Positions 1-5,741 of a stretch of DNA of 6,293 nucleotides are shown here, one piece after another. The translations under genes and the position numbers were made by a program. This DNA comes from JALENY01 sp036310185. GTDB taxonomy: Bacteria > Bacillota > Clostridia > Lachnospirales > Lachnospiraceae. Position 1 is the stretch's first letter, and every line of letters starts with the position of its first letter. The notes beneath the pieces are model-generated. The model searched no databases. It saw nothing but the letters and a program-made list of their open reading frames with translations, and had not been told where the DNA came from. The DNA is taken from positions 1-6,293 of the forward strand of contig JAXJSH010000089.1 of NCBI GenBank assembly GCA_036310185.1, given 5' to 3'.

Positions 1-477
1 AATAATATATTCCGCAACGGACGGATAATTTTGGATAACTGCCTGCAGTACATCATAGGCAGTCTGCGGATCAGATGCCGTAACTTTGATCGTAAAGAGA
101 GCGGTATCTTCCATCGCTTCCGCCGTAATGGTCGCCGGAACATAACTGAGTCCCAGACTTTCGGCCACAACCTGATTTAACGCTCCACTGGTCAGGATAT
201 ACGGAAAAGTCTTGCTCATCTGACTTGCTGTTGCTTTATTATAATAAGTCGTATCATAAGCATAAGCCGTTTTGGTATTAACCACAAAAGAAGAATATGC
301 CTGATAGACCGGTGAATACGATTTTTTTGTCTGCATATAGAATAACGAAGAAGTCACACTGATAATCAGAAGAAGTATCCAGTAAAATTTTTTCAGACCT
401 CTCCACATATCATCCAGTATGGTGGTCAGATAGACCATACCTGCCCCACCTGTTTGACTATTCTGTTCTTTTTCCAT
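1..477 (-). CDS. Wzz/CpsC-type polysaccharide co-polymerase (3' end outside window)
   Basis: The reading frame is open from an ATG at 477 to the window edge: 159 residues with no stop. It starts MEKEQNSQTG. A hydrophobic segment at about residues 32-46 (FYWILLLIISVTSS) is the first membrane helix of a Wzz/YveK-type protein; the extracytoplasmic domain follows, and the second helix would lie beyond the edge. This family sets chain length or assists export of Wzy-made polysaccharide at the membrane. The extracellular part aligns by eye with the Wzz domain of the upstream kinase fusion: FVV, then A..M...F, LG, and finally NY..V.EY. The two are therefore tandem relatives. The start is supported by GGAGG (483-487), five bases upstream and inside the kinase gene, which it overlaps by 20 nt, implying translational coupling. 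It has no kinase domain in the visible part; whether one follows cannot be seen. Confidence 0.9.
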   Translation of the reverse strand, partial: MEKEQNSQTGGAGMVYLTTILDDMWRGLKKFYWILLLIISVTSSLFYMQTKKSYSPVYQAYSSFVVNTKTAYAYDTTYYNKATASQMSKTFPYILTSGALNQVVAESLGLSYVPATITAEAMEDTALFTIKVTASDPQTAYDVLQAVIQNYPSVAEYII

Positions 478-1864
478 AATATCCTCCATATCCATAGCTG
501 CTCATTCTTCCAGGTGTTCCAGTGACAACATCGTTGAATACACAGCCCAGAACTTTTCCCTTTGTGGCATTCAAAGCATCTACAGTATCATTAATGTCTT
601 TTGCAAGGACCAGATCCTGCGCCATTACCAGAAGCGACGCATCTACATATTGCGCAATCTCTTCTGTATCGGACATCAGCGCCATCGGAGAGGTATCCAC
701 AATAATATAATCCATTCTGCTGCGGAAAAACTGAATCAGCAGCTGGATAGAACCTTTTTCCAGCAGTTCCTCAGTAGCACTGGATGGTGTGTTATTAAAA
801 ATAGTATAAAGACTGCTGTCATTTCGCTGACGAATGATTTCTTTCATCTCTCCCTTTTTCAAAAGAACTTTCGGAAGATTTACAGTATCTTCTTCGGGTG
901 CCTCAAAGATTTTATGCTGAGCCGGTTTACGGAAGTCAAAGTCCATCAGCAGAACTTTACGTCCTTCCTGTGCCAATGACAATGCCAGATTTGCCGCTAC
1001 CGTGGACTTTCCTTCATTTTCCAGAACGCTGGTTACCAAAAGAACTTTTGCACCCTTTTTATTCATGTAACTGCGCACACGGGAAGCCATCATTCGATTG
1101 GATTCCACAAAACGAAAACTGAGAAGCGGATTATCAAGCAAAAGAGAGAAAGAACGCGCATTTTTCAATTCACGAAATGACTTTGCCTTTCTTTCATGAT
1201 AAACCACACCCATCAGTTTTGCATCTATTTTTTCCTTTACATCTCTTTCATTTTTCACAGTATCCTTTATATAGGAGAATACTGCAAAGAGGACTACAAA
1301 AACTGCAAAGGCTATGAAAAATGATTTCTTGACAATACCGTTTGGATCCACACTATTGGACGGATTCATCGGAATCTCCGGTTCCTGAAGCACTTCGAGA
1401 ATTACATCATCCATCACATAATCGGACACTGTATTATAATTCGTCATGATAGAGCGTAACACCCGAAAAGCATCCATTGCCGAATCATCCGTAACCGTAA
1501 GAACCATCAGATTCGTCTCTGAAAGAATGTTTACAGATGTGGTGGCTGTAAAAGAATCCATTCCAAGGTCCTCCATGACCTTTTTCTTCAGAACATTGCT
1601 GTTCAGAACCTGTGAAAACTGTTCTGCCATGGATTTTGCTGTGGACAGATTCTGATAAATATTATTATTCGTTCCTTTTGCGGTTACTACAAAAGTAGTC
1701 GTTGTCGTGTATTGCGGCTGATAACTTGCATTCACCCATACATTCGCAAGCAGATAGACAGAAACAGACAGCAGTAATATTACCCACCATTGCCTGCATA
1801 CATCTCTGACAATGCTGATAATATCAATCTGCACTCCAGAACTTTTCTGTGTATTGTTATCCAT
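458..1864 (-). CDS. Wzc-like fused co-polymerase and BY tyrosine kinase
   Basis: A 468-residue single-chain protein joining a Wzz transmembrane activator to a cytoplasmic BY-type tyrosine kinase; many Firmicutes carry these as two genes (CpsC/CpsD, YwqC/YwqD). Helix 1 lies at about 26-44 and helix 2 at about 181-198. The proline-rich stretch EPEIPMNPSNSVDPN just before helix 2 is the Wzz signature. The kinase domain has Walker A at 281-288 (LENEGKST), Walker A' at 305-310 (LLMDFD, followed by FRKP) and Walker B at 386-390 (YIIVD). The C-terminal tail has clustered tyrosines at 457, 459, 462 and 463, the usual autophosphorylation sites, so it should be an active kinase controlling polymer assembly. 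The EX2RX2R oligomerisation motif is only partly recognisable (E254, R257, R262). The start at 1864 has AGGAGG (1873-1878) eight bases upstream, overlapping the stop of the preceding gene. Kinase family assignment is firm; the polymer made is unknown. Confidence 0.95.
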   Translation of the reverse strand: MDNNTQKSSGVQIDIISIVRDVCRQWWVILLLSVSVYLLANVWVNASYQPQYTTTTTFVVTAKGTNNNIYQNLSTAKSMAEQFSQVLNSNVLKKKVMEDLGMDSFTATTSVNILSETNLMVLTVTDDSAMDAFRVLRSIMTNYNTVSDYVMDDVILEVLQEPEIPMNPSNSVDPNGIVKKSFFIAFAVFVVLFAVFSYIKDTVKNERDVKEKIDAKLMGVVYHERKAKSFRELKNARSFSLLLDNPLLSFRFVESNRMMASRVRSYMNKKGAKVLLVTSVLENEGKSTVAANLALSLAQEGRKVLLMDFDFRKPAQHKIFEAPEEDTVNLPKVLLKKGEMKEIIRQRNDSSLYTIFNNTPSSATEELLEKGSIQLLIQFFRSRMDYIIVDTSPMALMSDTEEIAQYVDASLLVMAQDLVLAKDINDTVDALNATKGKVLGCVFNDVVTGTPGRMSSYGYGGYYGKRTE

Positions 1865-1877
1865 TACTGTTTCCTCC

Positions 1878-2768
1878 TCACTCGCTTACCACTACGATCA
1901 GACGCATGCTGCCCACATTTCCGTCGGCGTCTGCAATCTGATAAGTAACCTCATAAACTCCAGGTGCATTGTAGTCAAAATTCTGTGTGATCGCCACTTC
2001 CTCCGGCCGTACTTCTGTACGAATCTGACCTTCTGCCGGTGATGCATCCCGCAGGATGCCATCCTCACCACGCTCATACAGACGTTTATCAATCTGAATG
2101 GCCAGAACATAATCCCAGGGATTTACAGCAACCCCCGGCGTTGTATATACAATATACTGCGACAGCGTAATCTGTGGTTTTTTCGCTTCTTCTGCGCCAT
2201 CATAGATTGTGACCGTTACAGGAAGGCTGGACACATCACCTGCACTGTTGGATACTGTAAACAGCATTGGGTAATCTCCCGGTTCATCAACTGTCACGGT
2301 ATATTCACCTGAAATCTTAATATTTTCAGTCAGACTGCCGTCCAGTACATCGTTCGCACTCATATATGCCAGTACATTTGAAGTACCAACCGGAAACTTC
2401 AGCGGTGCGGTAAGTGAAAACTGCGGTGCACGGTAATCGGTATAAACCACCTCTCTGGAACTTTTCGTAATATGGTTGTTCGAATCGAATGCGGCAATGG
2501 TAATCTCTCTTCTTCCATTTTCAATAAAGTTGCCCATTTTCTCCACAATCAGAGTATCGGTAACATCTCCATCTTTCTGATCGGCTGCCGTCACTCCGGC
2601 CAGCAGTTCCTCTTCGGTGGCTGACGATGAAACAGAAATGGTATATTGATCCATCTCAATCTTCGGTCCAACACTGTCATTATTTGCCAGACTGTGCACC
2701 TTATACGCTCCGAACACTGCCACAGAAACAGCAAATATGATAAGGCTTAATATTTGTACTTTCTTCAT
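1878..2768 (-). CDS. Membrane-anchored protein with three Ig-like domains (DUF5011-like)
   Basis: A 296-residue protein with an N-terminal hydrophobic segment (about 5-22) after two lysines. It is either an uncleaved anchor or a signal peptide with a possible site after SLA at 26-28. There is no cysteine, so it is not a lipoprotein. The rest is all-beta-looking and falls into three similar units, roughly 36-110, 114-190 and 198-296. Each begins with a P.I.L/F..-type strand and the first two carry an acidic loop (KDGDVT at 65-70, LDGSLT at 142-147), typical of bacterial Ig-like/DUF5011 surface domains; the third ends in a GVYEVTYQIADADGN strand-loop. It should sit outside the membrane. Its place between the phosphatase and kinase genes argues for a role in polysaccharide assembly or attachment, but that is inference. 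Start 2768 has GAGGAG about eight bases upstream. The exact domain family and function are not established. Confidence 0.85.
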   Translation of the reverse strand: MKKVQILSLIIFAVSVAVFGAYKVHSLANNDSVGPKIEMDQYTISVSSSATEEELLAGVTAADQKDGDVTDTLIVEKMGNFIENGRREITIAAFDSNNHITKSSREVVYTDYRAPQFSLTAPLKFPVGTSNVLAYMSANDVLDGSLTENIKISGEYTVTVDEPGDYPMLFTVSNSAGDVSSLPVTVTIYDGAEEAKKPQITLSQYIVYTTPGVAVNPWDYVLAIQIDKRLYERGEDGILRDASPAEGQIRTEVRPEEVAITQNFDYNAPGVYEVTYQIADADGNVGSMRLIVVVSE

Positions 2769-2796
2769 TCCTATTCTCCTCGTTTCTCAACACTCT

Positions 2797-3564
2797 TTAA
2801 CGGAAAAACCATCTTTTTTTCTCCGGCATAATTCCATGTCCGGGCACTTTTCCATGATTGATTATAATTTCAGGATTTTTCTTCAAAAGCCGGTATGCAC
2901 GACTTTCCCCCAGCCATTCTTCCAGATAATCCCTGGCATCTCCCATGTAGGTTGTTCTCATATAAGGGCTGTGGGCATCACTTGCCACACAGGTCACCAG
3001 ATCATTTTGAAGCAGAACTTCTACCGTGTGCTGCGCACGCCGACCAAATTTTCCAAACAGACTGCCCTTATTTATCTGTGTATAACAGCCAAGCTGCAGC
3101 CATTCCCATACCAGGGCAGGATATTCCTGAACTCCATAATAACGTTCCGGATGCGCAATCAGCGGAATCTTTCCCTGATCCAGCACCTCTTCCAGCATTC
3201 CGCCCATCCACCAGATTTCCGCATCAAAAGGAAATTCAACCAGAAAATAGTCAGAATGATTCAGCCCGATCAGCCATCCATCCCTTATCTTTTCACCTGT
3301 TTTTTCTAATGCAAAAATCTCCATTCCGGGCAGAACTTTCAAAGGCAAATGTTCCTCTCTCAACACCCGGCAAAAATTCTCATATACCCCCGTAAGCTCC
3401 GGTGTATTATAATTTTCAAATCTTCCTTCCTGATTGCTGTGCGGGGTAGCAACAATAGTATCTACACCGCTCTCCAGCGCCAGTTCTGCCATCTCAACAG
3501 CTTCCTCCATAGACCTGGCTCCATCGTCCAGCTCCGGCAGAATGTGTACGTGCAAATCTACCAT
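2797..3564 (-). CDS. cpsB: CpsB/YwqE-type PHP-fold protein tyrosine phosphatase
   Basis: A 255-residue protein, the usual family length, starting MVDLHVHILPELDDGA. This family is a manganese-dependent phosphatase of the PHP superfamily that removes phosphate from the tyrosine tail of the partner BY-kinase, and so resets polysaccharide assembly. The metal-site motifs are all visible: H5 and H7 (HVH), D13/D14, H42 (TPH), E82 (GMEI), H138 (LIAHPERY), and D196 with H198 (SDAH). No membrane segment is seen, so it is cytosolic. It is the first gene of the operon; the kinase it would act on lies two genes downstream. Start 3564 is preceded by AAAGGG with a spacing of about five bases. The leader from the predicted start site is only about 40 nt. 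Family assignment is secure. The gene symbol follows the capsule-locus name and is by family resemblance. Confidence 0.95.
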   Translation of the reverse strand: MVDLHVHILPELDDGARSMEEAVEMAELALESGVDTIVATPHSNQEGRFENYNTPELTGVYENFCRVLREEHLPLKVLPGMEIFALEKTGEKIRDGWLIGLNHSDYFLVEFPFDAEIWWMGGMLEEVLDQGKIPLIAHPERYYGVQEYPALVWEWLQLGCYTQINKGSLFGKFGRRAQHTVEVLLQNDLVTCVASDAHSPYMRTTYMGDARDYLEEWLGESRAYRLLKKNPEIIINHGKVPGHGIMPEKKRWFFR

Positions 3565-3593
3565 AATTACCCTTTCTCAAAAAAAAACATTCC

Positions 3594-3614
3594 AATCTAT
3601 CAACTATTAACTAT
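3594..3614 (-). repeat. Three tandem heptamers across the operon start site
   Basis: On the minus strand ATAGTTA, ATAGTTG and ATAGATT follow one another without gaps at 3614-3608, 3607-3601 and 3600-3594. The first two differ at one base; the third is looser. They start inside the -10 box and run over the predicted transcription start. They could be an operator or simply AT-rich drift. Confidence 0.4.
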
Positions 3615-3638
3615 ATCAAAAAAAACGTGCAAGGTAAA
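3610..3638 (-). promoter_or_regulatory. Sigma-A-type promoter of the polysaccharide operon
   Basis: Read on the minus strand: -35 TTTACC (3633-3638), a 17-base spacer, then -10 TATAGT (3610-3615) preceded by TGA, an extended -10 TGn motif. The transcript should begin near 3603. Eight of the 17 spacer bases are a single T run (3618-3625). The -35 box matches TTGACA at four of six positions and the -10 matches TATAAT at five of six. It is the only good candidate upstream of the phosphatase gene. Confidence 0.7.
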
Positions 3639-3679
3639 GAACAGATATCTACAATAATCAGCAAATTTTAAACCTTTTC

Positions 3680-3708
3680 TTAACAAATTTACCATTTCAT
3701 GATATGAT
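3680..3708 (+). promoter_or_regulatory. Sigma-A-type promoter of the plus-strand Ig-like gene
   Basis: -35 TTAACA (3680-3685), a 17-base spacer, then -10 TATGAT (3703-3708) with TGA directly before it (3700-3702), a TGn extended -10. Both hexamers match the consensus at five of six positions. Transcription should start near 3715, giving a leader of about 50 nt. It is back to back with the operon promoter, the two -35 boxes being 41 bases apart. Confidence 0.75.
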
Positions 3709-3747
3709 AGAAAAAATGCACGCATGTGCCGAACGATTTTGTATCAA

Positions 3748-3753
3748 AAGGAG
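3748..3753 (+). promoter_or_regulatory. Ribosome binding site with two candidate start codons downstream
   Basis: AAGGAG sits three bases before an ATG at 3757 and ten bases before the ATG at 3764. The first opens only a 34-codon frame ending at 3861; the second opens the 306-residue Ig-like protein. Three bases is too close for efficient initiation, so the 3764 start is preferred, although its spacing is at the long end. The site lies just after a small inverted repeat, TTTTG TAT CAAAA (3737-3749). Confidence 0.65.
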
Positions 3754-3763
3754 ATTATGAATA

Positions 3764-4684
3764 ATGAAACAAAGCAAACAATCTTTCTCCCGTATTTTAA
3801 AGGGAGGTGTATGTATTGCAGCTTTGGTCAATCTGGCGGCGCTGTTTCTGTTTCAATATGAACTGCCCTCATTCCTCACGCCAAAGCACAAAGATACCCA
3901 AAATTCTTCCGCTTCCGAATCCGAAACGGATACTACAGAATCAGAACCAATTCCGGAGGAAATCACATATGGATTTTCTTTTGATCCGGACCCTCTCACC
4001 TATGACGGAAGCACAGAACTGGATCTGCTCAGCGGTGTCACACTTACCGACTCCAATGGTGCTGCTGTAGATACACTGATCTTTACAAATATCCGGACTT
4101 CTGATGCCGTAACATCAAAAACCATCGAATATTTTGCAGAAACTGATGACGGACGGGTCAGCGCAACCCGCGGGCTGCAGCTGATAAATTATAACGGACC
4201 GTCCATCACACTTCCGGAAACACTTCCGGAAATTGAGGAATCCATGCTGAATTCTGTTTTATCCGTTATGCCGACAGACGGAACCTTCCGTGCAGATGAC
4301 GGATTCGGCAACGATATTACTGCTTCCATCACCTATGAGTATACGCAAAACGAGGCTTCACCAAATCTGATTCACTATACATTCACAATCACAAACAAAC
4401 TGAATGATTCCGTATCCGCAGAAGCAGATTTAACGCTGGGCGCTCCAAAACCAGTTATTACATTGACAACCGATGCAGTGACAATTCCTGTAAATACTTA
4501 TTTCAATCCAATATCCTACGTTGCATCCGCAGTTGATGTAGACGGAAGTTCTATCTTTGAAAGAATTATTGTAAACGGTGATATTAATACAGGCGTACCC
4601 GGAACCTATGTACTGGAGTATATGTCATTCTCTCCGGACGGTACCCGTTCTCTGCCGAAAACGCTGACTGTTACCGTTCAGTAG
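3764..4684 (+). CDS. Membrane-anchored protein with three Ig-like domains, relative of the operon protein
   Basis: A 306-residue protein with a short basic N-terminus and a hydrophobic helix at about 14-31 (GVCIAALVNLAALFLF). A linker rich in Ser, Thr, Glu and Asp follows (about 44-66), then three beta-rich units (about 68-142, 146-225, 228-306). It should be anchored in the membrane with the domains outside. It matches the protein at 2768-1878 in order and spacing. LLSGVTLTDSNGAAVDTLIF here lines up with LLAGVTAADQKDGDVTDTLI there, and KPVITL with KPQITL. NPISYV lines up with NPWDYV, and GTYVLEY with GVYEVTY. The acidic DGDVT loop of unit 1 is lost here, and the linker is absent in the other protein. 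It is monocistronic, with its own promoter and terminator. I do not recognise a specific function; a link to the polysaccharide system is inferred from position and kinship. Confidence 0.85.
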   Translation: MKQSKQSFSRILKGGVCIAALVNLAALFLFQYELPSFLTPKHKDTQNSSASESETDTTESEPIPEEITYGFSFDPDPLTYDGSTELDLLSGVTLTDSNGAAVDTLIFTNIRTSDAVTSKTIEYFAETDDGRVSATRGLQLINYNGPSITLPETLPEIEESMLNSVLSVMPTDGTFRADDGFGNDITASITYEYTQNEASPNLIHYTFTITNKLNDSVSAEADLTLGAPKPVITLTTDAVTIPVNTYFNPISYVASAVDVDGSSIFERIIVNGDINTGVPGTYVLEYMSFSPDGTRSLPKTLTVTVQ

Positions 4685-4870
4685 CGGTTTTATAAACATA
4701 CAACAGCGTATACTTTTTCGTCTTGACATCTTCTAGGATAATCGACATAGGAACATTAGAAAATACAAGCCTCCAAGTCTTATTTGACTTGGAGGCTTTC
4801 TTCTGTTCTATTTGTACAACCATATCATTTCTGACTTGAGTACTGACTTAGTCATTCACCTGGTCAGCTG
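4685..4870. other. Intergenic region between converging genes
   Basis: These 186 bases hold the hairpin terminator and little else that can be supported. A TTGACA at about 4723-4728 has no -10 box at the right distance. TGACTT occurs twice close together near 4832-4848. The minus strand has an open frame of 50 codons (4823-4671) that reads through the hairpin and into the end of the plus-strand gene; it lacks a convincing ribosome binding site. Confidence 0.5.
4767..4798. terminator. Hairpin terminator between converging genes, probably bidirectional
   Basis: AAGCCTCCAAGTC (4767-4779) pairs perfectly with GACTTGGAGGCTT (4786-4798): 13 base pairs around the loop TTATTT. On the plus strand a pyrimidine-rich tail follows (TTTCTTCTGTTC); on the minus strand the tail is GTATTTTC. 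It lies 82 bases after the plus-strand Ig-like gene and about 70 bases after the PqqD-like gene, so it can end both. The plus-strand tail is the better one; neither is a clean T run. Confidence 0.85.
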
Positions 4871-5134
4871 CTACCCAAGAATCTTACATTCTGTCAGTTT
4901 GTTGAGAAACTCTTCCACATCATGTCTGGCTGTCTCTTCATCCACCTCATATTCTTCCAGAATATCCTGAATGAGCTCATCTTCTGTAACATCCTGCTGA
5001 AGCTTTTTCCAAATAAAAGCGCCCAGTTCATTCACCGTAATCAGCCCATTGAATTCCAGAGCTGTCTTTCCTGTGGGAACAATCACATAATCGCCTGCAA
5101 TCTCTCTTAATATAAATTCCTTTTCAATTTTCAT
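4871..5134 (-). CDS. PqqD-like protein (RiPP recognition-element fold)
   Basis: An 87-residue protein starting MKIEKEFILREIAGDYVIVP. The pattern fits the PqqD family: R-x-I-A-G-x-Y-V-I-V-P-x-G near the start, then FNGLITVNELGAFIW, then T..EL...ILEEYEVD...A..DV..FL..L. This small winged-helix fold binds leader peptides of ribosomally made, modified peptides and presents them to a modifying enzyme. The start at 5134 is chosen over a further in-frame start at 5170 because the family begins here and AAAGGA lies eight bases upstream; the longer form would add only MLLLLEGRKEKI, which is the ribosome-binding stretch translated. The gene overlaps the end of the peptidase gene by 11 nt (5124-5134), so the two are likely translationally coupled. 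It is the last gene of its unit. Its partner peptide is not in the window. Confidence 0.88.
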   Translation of the reverse strand: MKIEKEFILREIAGDYVIVPTGKTALEFNGLITVNELGAFIWKKLQQDVTEDELIQDILEEYEVDEETARHDVEEFLNKLTECKILG

Positions 5135-5657
5135 AATCTTTTCCTTTCTTCCTTCCAACAACAAGAGCATATATTTTAGACGCAGGACGCCTAAGCGGAA
5201 TGATATGCAGCCAGATCCGGCTGAAAAACTCCCACCAGAAATCTCCCGGTTTCAGCCATCTGCCTTTTCTGCACACAGCAGTCACCACAGCCACAATCTG
5301 CTCTTCTTTTAATGGTCCTTCCGTAACCGTCTGAGCATCACCTATCATGTAATACTCAGTCCCCTGTTTTTTTATATAACGGATCCGATGCATGACATAC
5401 TGGCCGGATTCCCGCTGATATAAAACCATATCTCCAGTTTTCAAGGGCTGTGTTATCTTACTGAGCATGACCCGATCCCGTCCATGCACAAGAAACGGCG
5501 TCATGCTGCCTCCTGTGATCGTGATTGAAATATCACGGCCTTCCTGAACCATATCTTTTATGGCCCCAAGATACGCCCGCGTGTCCACGGTCCTGACCGG
5601 AATCTTTTTCTGTTCTGTCTCCACTGTATTCACCTCAAAATCCTTACAGTTTTCCAT
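5124..5657 (-). CDS. S24/S26 signal-peptidase-like protein
   Basis: From the ATG at 5657 the product has 177 residues. The core reads ITGGSMTPFLVHGRDRV, the nucleophile-serine box of the S24/S26 fold (Ser 51 in this numbering), then a GDMVLY strand, YVMHRI with His 90, and YMIGDA. The usual bacterial type I signal peptidase has a lysine in the second box; here a histidine stands there, as in the ER/SipW-like branch. The C-terminal part has a moderately hydrophobic, aromatic stretch (about 140-167) that may touch the membrane. Such proteins sit beside PqqD-like genes in peptide-modification loci, where leader cleavage is a plausible role; that is inference. The start is uncertain: TTG at 5693 has GGAAGG six bases upstream, GTG at 5624 has GAGGTGA upstream, and the ATG at 5657 has only a weak site. 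The core is unaffected. Confidence 0.82.
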   Translation of the reverse strand: MENCKDFEVNTVETEQKKIPVRTVDTRAYLGAIKDMVQEGRDISITITGGSMTPFLVHGRDRVMLSKITQPLKTGDMVLYQRESGQYVMHRIRYIKKQGTEYYMIGDAQTVTEGPLKEEQIVAVVTAVCRKGRWLKPGDFWWEFFSRIWLHIIPLRRPASKIYALVVGRKKGKDYEN

Positions 5658-5741
5658 GTGTAATAAGATACTACCAGGAAAAAGAAAAATCAATGCCAAC
5701 CTTCCACGATTTATATCATTTTCTTTTTATTCTTCCAACAT

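Noticed and set aside
522..2042. Plus-strand open frames of 62-109 codons opposite the kinase gene and running into the end of the operon Ig-like gene
   Set aside because: Shadows of the minus-strand genes; no start signals and no recognisable motifs.
1878..2768. Lipoprotein assignment for the operon Ig-like protein
   Set aside because: There is no cysteine in the protein, so no lipobox is possible.
2737..3395. Long plus-strand open frames (190 and 166 codons) opposite the phosphatase gene
   Set aside because: They lie antisense to a gene with all its catalytic motifs intact, have no ribosome binding site, and their low-complexity, His/Pro/Phe-rich translations look like reverse reading of real codons.
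3565..3763. Invertible promoter segment, as known for some capsule loci
   Set aside because: The longest inverted match flanking the promoters is about six bases (GGTAAA/TTTACC), and the similarity of the -10 regions is explained by both being extended -10 boxes. No recombinase gene is nearby in the window.
4720..4750. TTGACA near 4723 as a plus-strand promoter
   Set aside because: No TATAAT-like box lies 16-18 bases downstream, and the next plus-strand feature is only the terminator hairpin.
4767..4798. 13-bp perfect inverted repeat as a mobile-element end or attachment site
   Set aside because: Six-base loop, pyrimidine-rich tail and position between converging genes fit a terminator; no transposase, integrase or second copy is present in the window.
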